Shown: positions 61,564-64,000 of the stretch, piece after piece
How the letters are laid out: every line of letters begins with the position of its first letter
Position numbering within the stretch: the first letter of the stretch is position 1
From: JAWVFM01 sp963841455
GTDB lineage: Bacteria > Actinomycetota > Thermoleophilia > Solirubrobacterales > 70-9
Direction of reading: 5' to 3'
Length of the DNA: 64,000 nucleotides
NCBI GenBank assembly: GCA_963841455.1
Contig: CAWJCU010000009.1
Coordinates: 62,001-126,000, forward strand
Translations under genes and position numbers: made by a program
The notes under the pieces: model-generated
Told to the model about the DNA's origin: nothing
Databases searched by the model: none
What the model saw: the letters and a program-made list of their open reading frames with translations, nothing else

Positions 61564-61569
61564 TAAGCT
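61564..61569 (+). promoter_or_regulatory. TANNNT -10 box of the HD gene
   Basis: TAAGCT, 6 nt before GTG 61576. Confidence 0.4.
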
Positions 61570-61575
61570 CGTAAC

Positions 61576-62211
61576 GTGACCGTCGATCATCGAGCGGCGC
61601 ACTCATCGGTGGCGACAGCCGAGGTCCAGCCCGCCGAGGCTCGGCCGGCATGGATTGCCGAATCGGCTCTGGTCGAACACGCCTACGAGATCGCCAAGTC
61701 CTCGCACCGCGCGCAGACGCGCGCCTCCGACGGCCGCCCGTTCCTCACCCACGTAACCGAGGTGGCGGCCCTCCTCCACGACGCCGGCTTCGACGAGGAG
61801 CTCGTCGCGGTCGGCCTGCTGCACGACTCGGTCGAGCGAGGCACGCTGAGCGAGGAGGACCTCCGAGGCGAGTTCGGCGACCGGATCGCCGACCAGGTCA
61901 TGACCCTGAGTGAGGACCCTTCGATCGAGGCATTCGACGAGCGCAAGGCGGCGCTGAGGGCCCAGGTCGCCGCGGCCGGCGGGCAGGCGATGACGGTGTT
62001 CGCCGCCGACAAGCTCTCCGACGTCCTCGGGCTGCGCCGAGGGATCCAGACGTTCGGTCCCGGCGTCCCCGATCGCATCGGGACGAGCATCGAGAGCATG
62101 GCGGCCCACTACCGCGACTCCGTCGAGGTCATCGCGGCAGCGCGGCCGAGCTCGGCCTTTCTGCCGGCCCTCCGCGAGGAGCTCGAGCGGCTCGCCGAGG
62201 ACTCGGCGTAG
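61576..62211 (+). CDS. HD-domain hydrolase (Mesh1/SpoT-HD-like)
   Basis: 211 residues from GTG. SSHRAQ (His44), LLHDAGFDE (His68-Asp69), GLLHDSVERG (His83-Asp84) and FAADKLSDVLGLR with the far Asp give the HD metal site of RelA/SpoT hydrolase domains (HD_4). No synthetase domain is present. Probable (p)ppGpp or related nucleotide hydrolysis. Leaderless start likely. Confidence 0.85.
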   Translation: MTVDHRAAHSSVATAEVQPAEARPAWIAESALVEHAYEIAKSSHRAQTRASDGRPFLTHVTEVAALLHDAGFDEELVAVGLLHDSVERGTLSEEDLRGEFGDRIADQVMTLSEDPSIEAFDERKAALRAQVAAAGGQAMTVFAADKLSDVLGLRRGIQTFGPGVPDRIGTSIESMAAHYRDSVEVIAAARPSSAFLPALREELERLAEDSA

Positions 62212-62283
62212 ACGCGGCACCGCGGCCACACGCCGGCTGGTCGAGCACCGGGGTACCGGCACGGGAGGTCGTGGCCCGGTTGG

Positions 62284-62289
62284 TACGTT
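62284..62289 (+). promoter_or_regulatory. TANNNT -10 box of the Vps62-like gene
   Basis: TACGTT, 7 nt before GTG 62297. Confidence 0.5.
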
Positions 62290-62296
62290 GGCGCTC

Positions 62297-64000
62297 GTGA
62301 ATCGCAGGGGGCGCTGGCTTGCGACGGCGCTTACGGCGCTCGGCGCTCTCGTCCTCGCCACCCCGGCGGCGGCCTCGACGGCGACTGAGCGCCTGGTCCA
62401 CCGCTACTCGCCGATCCTATTTCTGCGGACGCAGACCGACGACCCGCCCTGCGATACGCAGGAGGAGCAGTACCAGCCGACGACCGTCGACACCGTCCTC
62501 GGCAACCCCGGGGTCAGCCTCGTCCACGTCGGGAAGAACGGGCGGCGGGTGGTCGGGACCGCCCCGACCGCCGCGCGGATCGCCGGGCTCGGCAAGAACT
62601 ACTTCATGGACCTGCCGGGCGACCCGCTCAACGCCGGCTGCAAGTACGCGAAGGACTTCGAGGCCCTCCAGAAGGCCGGCAAGGCCCCGGCGATCACGTA
62701 TGCCCACGTCGCCCGCGAGCGCGGCACCGGCCAGCTCGCAGTCGAGTACTGGTTCTTCTACTACTTCAACCAGTTCAACGACCTCCACGAGGGCGACTGG
62801 GAGGGCATGCAGATCGCCTTCGACGCGCCCACGCCCGAGAAGGCGCTGAAGACGGGGCCGTACCAGGTCGCGCTCTACCAGCACGCCGGCGGCGAGAAGG
62901 CGGACTGGGACGACAGCAAGGTGCAAAAGCGCGGCACCCACCCCAAGGTCTACCCGGCGGCCGGCTCGCACGCCACCTTCTACGACGACGCCGTCTACCT
63001 CGGGAACGGCCAGCATGGCTCCGGCGTCGGCTGCGACGACACCAGCATGCCCGTGCGGCGGCTCACGCCGCAGCCGAGCCTGATGCCGAGCAAGCCCGCG
63101 CCAGGCAGCCGCTACCAGTGGCTCACCTACCGCGGCCACTGGGGGCAGAAGGAGAAGGGCCTCTCGAACAACGGCCCCACCGGGCCCTACGGCAAGCCCC
63201 AGTGGCGCACGCCGATCACCTGGGCGGAGGGGATTCGCTCGACGAGCCCGAAGCTCCCGGCCGGCGACATCCTCGGCCCCGCGGCGTCCGGAATCTTCTG
63301 CGGAGCCGTCGCGACGGTGTCGTCGTTCCTCAACCTCCAGGCGAAGTCGCCGACCGGCGCGCTCGTGCTGCTCATCATCGGCGGCGTGATCATCCTCATC
63401 CCGATCGTCGCGACCCGCTGGCGGCCGGTCGACATCACCGATCTCCGCCAGAGCCGCGCCTTCGGGCAGCTCCTCCGCGCGGCACGGCAGCTCTACGGCC
63501 GCGGCTGGCGCGCCTTCCTGCCGATAGGCCTGACCGCGCTCTTGGTGGTTGGAGCGATCCAGGCGATCATTGCGCTGCTCAACGAGCTCATCGGGCAGAG
63601 CGACATCCACCCCGCCGTCGACCTCTTCGGCTTCAAGCTCGACTTCGATATCTCGCTGATCGCGGTGCTGCGCCTGCTCGCGTTCACGGTCATCGGCGCG
63701 GCCGTGATCTCCGCCGTCCGGCTGGTCGACGCGAAGCAGCGAGCGACGTTCGCGACCTCCTACAGGTACGCCCTCAACCGCTTCTGGCGCATCATCGGAG
63801 CGGACCTGCTCTTCAACTTCACGATGTTCGCGCTCCTCTTCACCGTGATCGGCGCCCCGATCGCGATCTGGAAGTTCGTCGACTGGCAGTTCGTCCAGCA
63901 GGAGATCCTCTTCGAGGACCGCTCGATCCGCGACGCGTTCCGCGGCAGCACCCGCGTCGTCCGCGGCCATTGGGTGCGGACGGGCCTCATCGCCGGGTTC
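62297..64000 (+). CDS. Vps62-like exported domain fused to a C-terminal multi-TM domain (runs off window)
   Basis: At least 568 residues. Signal peptide RRGRWLATALTALGALVLA...AAAS. Residues ~30-320 are Vps62-like: RYSPILFLRTQTDDPP, EYWFFYYFNQFNDLHEGDWE and YPAAGSHATFYDDAVYLGNG. A first TM (LVLLIIGGVIILIPIVATRW) follows, then a cytoplasmic segment and at least three more TMs (LTALLVVGAIQAIIALL; LLAFTVIGAAVISAVRLVD; LLFNFTMFALLFTVIGAPIA). The second half resembles glycerophosphodiester-phosphodiesterase membrane or DUF6159-like domains. Function unknown; C-terminus lies beyond the right edge. Confidence 0.75.
   Translation, partial: MNRRGRWLATALTALGALVLATPAAASTATERLVHRYSPILFLRTQTDDPPCDTQEEQYQPTTVDTVLGNPGVSLVHVGKNGRRVVGTAPTAARIAGLGKNYFMDLPGDPLNAGCKYAKDFEALQKAGKAPAITYAHVARERGTGQLAVEYWFFYYFNQFNDLHEGDWEGMQIAFDAPTPEKALKTGPYQVALYQHAGGEKADWDDSKVQKRGTHPKVYPAAGSHATFYDDAVYLGNGQHGSGVGCDDTSMPVRRLTPQPSLMPSKPAPGSRYQWLTYRGHWGQKEKGLSNNGPTGPYGKPQWRTPITWAEGIRSTSPKLPAGDILGPAASGIFCGAVATVSSFLNLQAKSPTGALVLLIIGGVIILIPIVATRWRPVDITDLRQSRAFGQLLRAARQLYGRGWRAFLPIGLTALLVVGAIQAIIALLNELIGQSDIHPAVDLFGFKLDFDISLIAVLRLLAFTVIGAAVISAVRLVDAKQRATFATSYRYALNRFWRIIGADLLFNFTMFALLFTVIGAPIAIWKFVDWQFVQQEILFEDRSIRDAFRGSTRVVRGHWVRTGLIAGF

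Noticed and set aside
1..64000. CRISPR array, rRNA, transposase or prophage genes
   Set aside because: No spaced identical direct repeats, no rRNA-like sequence and no integrase, transposase or phage structural motifs were found.

Overview
The window is very GC-rich (third codon positions almost always G or C), densely coded on both strands, and carries families typical of Actinomycetota: F420-type luciferase-like monooxygenases, WS/DGAT, MMPL, DUF5995, DUF6159, DUF6529 and Vps62-like secreted proteins. The overall style suggests a Thermoleophilia/Solirubrobacterales-like soil actinobacterium; this is inference from gene content. There are two tRNAs (Glu-CTC, Leu-CAG), no rRNA, no CRISPR array, no transposase and no recognisable prophage. 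Many genes carry one or more single-base frame breaks while others of 1.4-2.6 kb are intact, so most breaks look like uncorrected assembly indels; such genes are annotated across the breaks.

Layout. 1-4.6 kb (minus): a cobalamin riboswitch followed by two DUF4430-type exported proteins, EcfT, two EcfA-like ATPases and the start of a membrane protein that is probably the S component, i.e. a corrinoid ECF importer operon. 4.6-7.3 kb: cNMP-binding protein, DUF190, CrcB fluoride channel, topoisomerase IB and an RsbW-like kinase. 7.3-11.1 kb: a debris zone in which the 3' end of a penicillin acylase gene occurs three times, flanking a DUF6036 nucleotidyltransferase pair. 11-24 kb: DoxX, DUF6159, an ArsR/LLM operon divergent from a DHA2 exporter with a 39-aa leader ORF, an FAD disulphide oxidoreductase, VOC proteins, a Bax-inhibitor-like protein, a second DHA2 exporter and an SCP2-alpha/beta hydrolase fusion. 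24-36 kb: patatin, cold-shock protein with a downstream small ORF behind a strong hairpin, a large secreted Ig-repeat protein, a DUF6529/cytochrome c pair, an MMPL operon with divergent TetR, and an RDD protein. 36-38.4 kb: MBL-rhodanese protein beside a truncated Rrf2 gene, and DUF5995.

38.5-46.9 kb (minus) is the most striking region: a close-packed array holding a haloalkane dehalogenase, an RdmC-like hydrolase, a ~1,180-residue fusion of aldehyde dehydrogenase to a GMC long-chain alcohol oxidase, a SRPBCC protein and NAD(P)-binding proteins. Together they could take a haloalkane through alcohol and aldehyde to the carboxylate. 47-64 kb: metallophosphoesterase, DrrAB-like exporter, secreted hydrolase, AbiEi-DUF559 nuclease gene, WS/DGAT, acyltransferase-SGNH protein, an amidohydrolase/M19-like exported protein, LLM, 1-Cys peroxiredoxin, DUF2867, HD hydrolase and a Vps62-like membrane protein running off the right edge.

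Two genome-wide signals stand out. First, a dispersed perfect inverted repeat (core GAACGTCCC / GGGACGTTC) sits in at least four intergenic places, plus a degenerate copy at the start of the AbiEi-DUF559 gene. Second, many transcription-unit-leading genes have a TANNNT hexamer 6-8 nt before the start codon and no Shine-Dalgarno, i.e. the leaderless-mRNA architecture.
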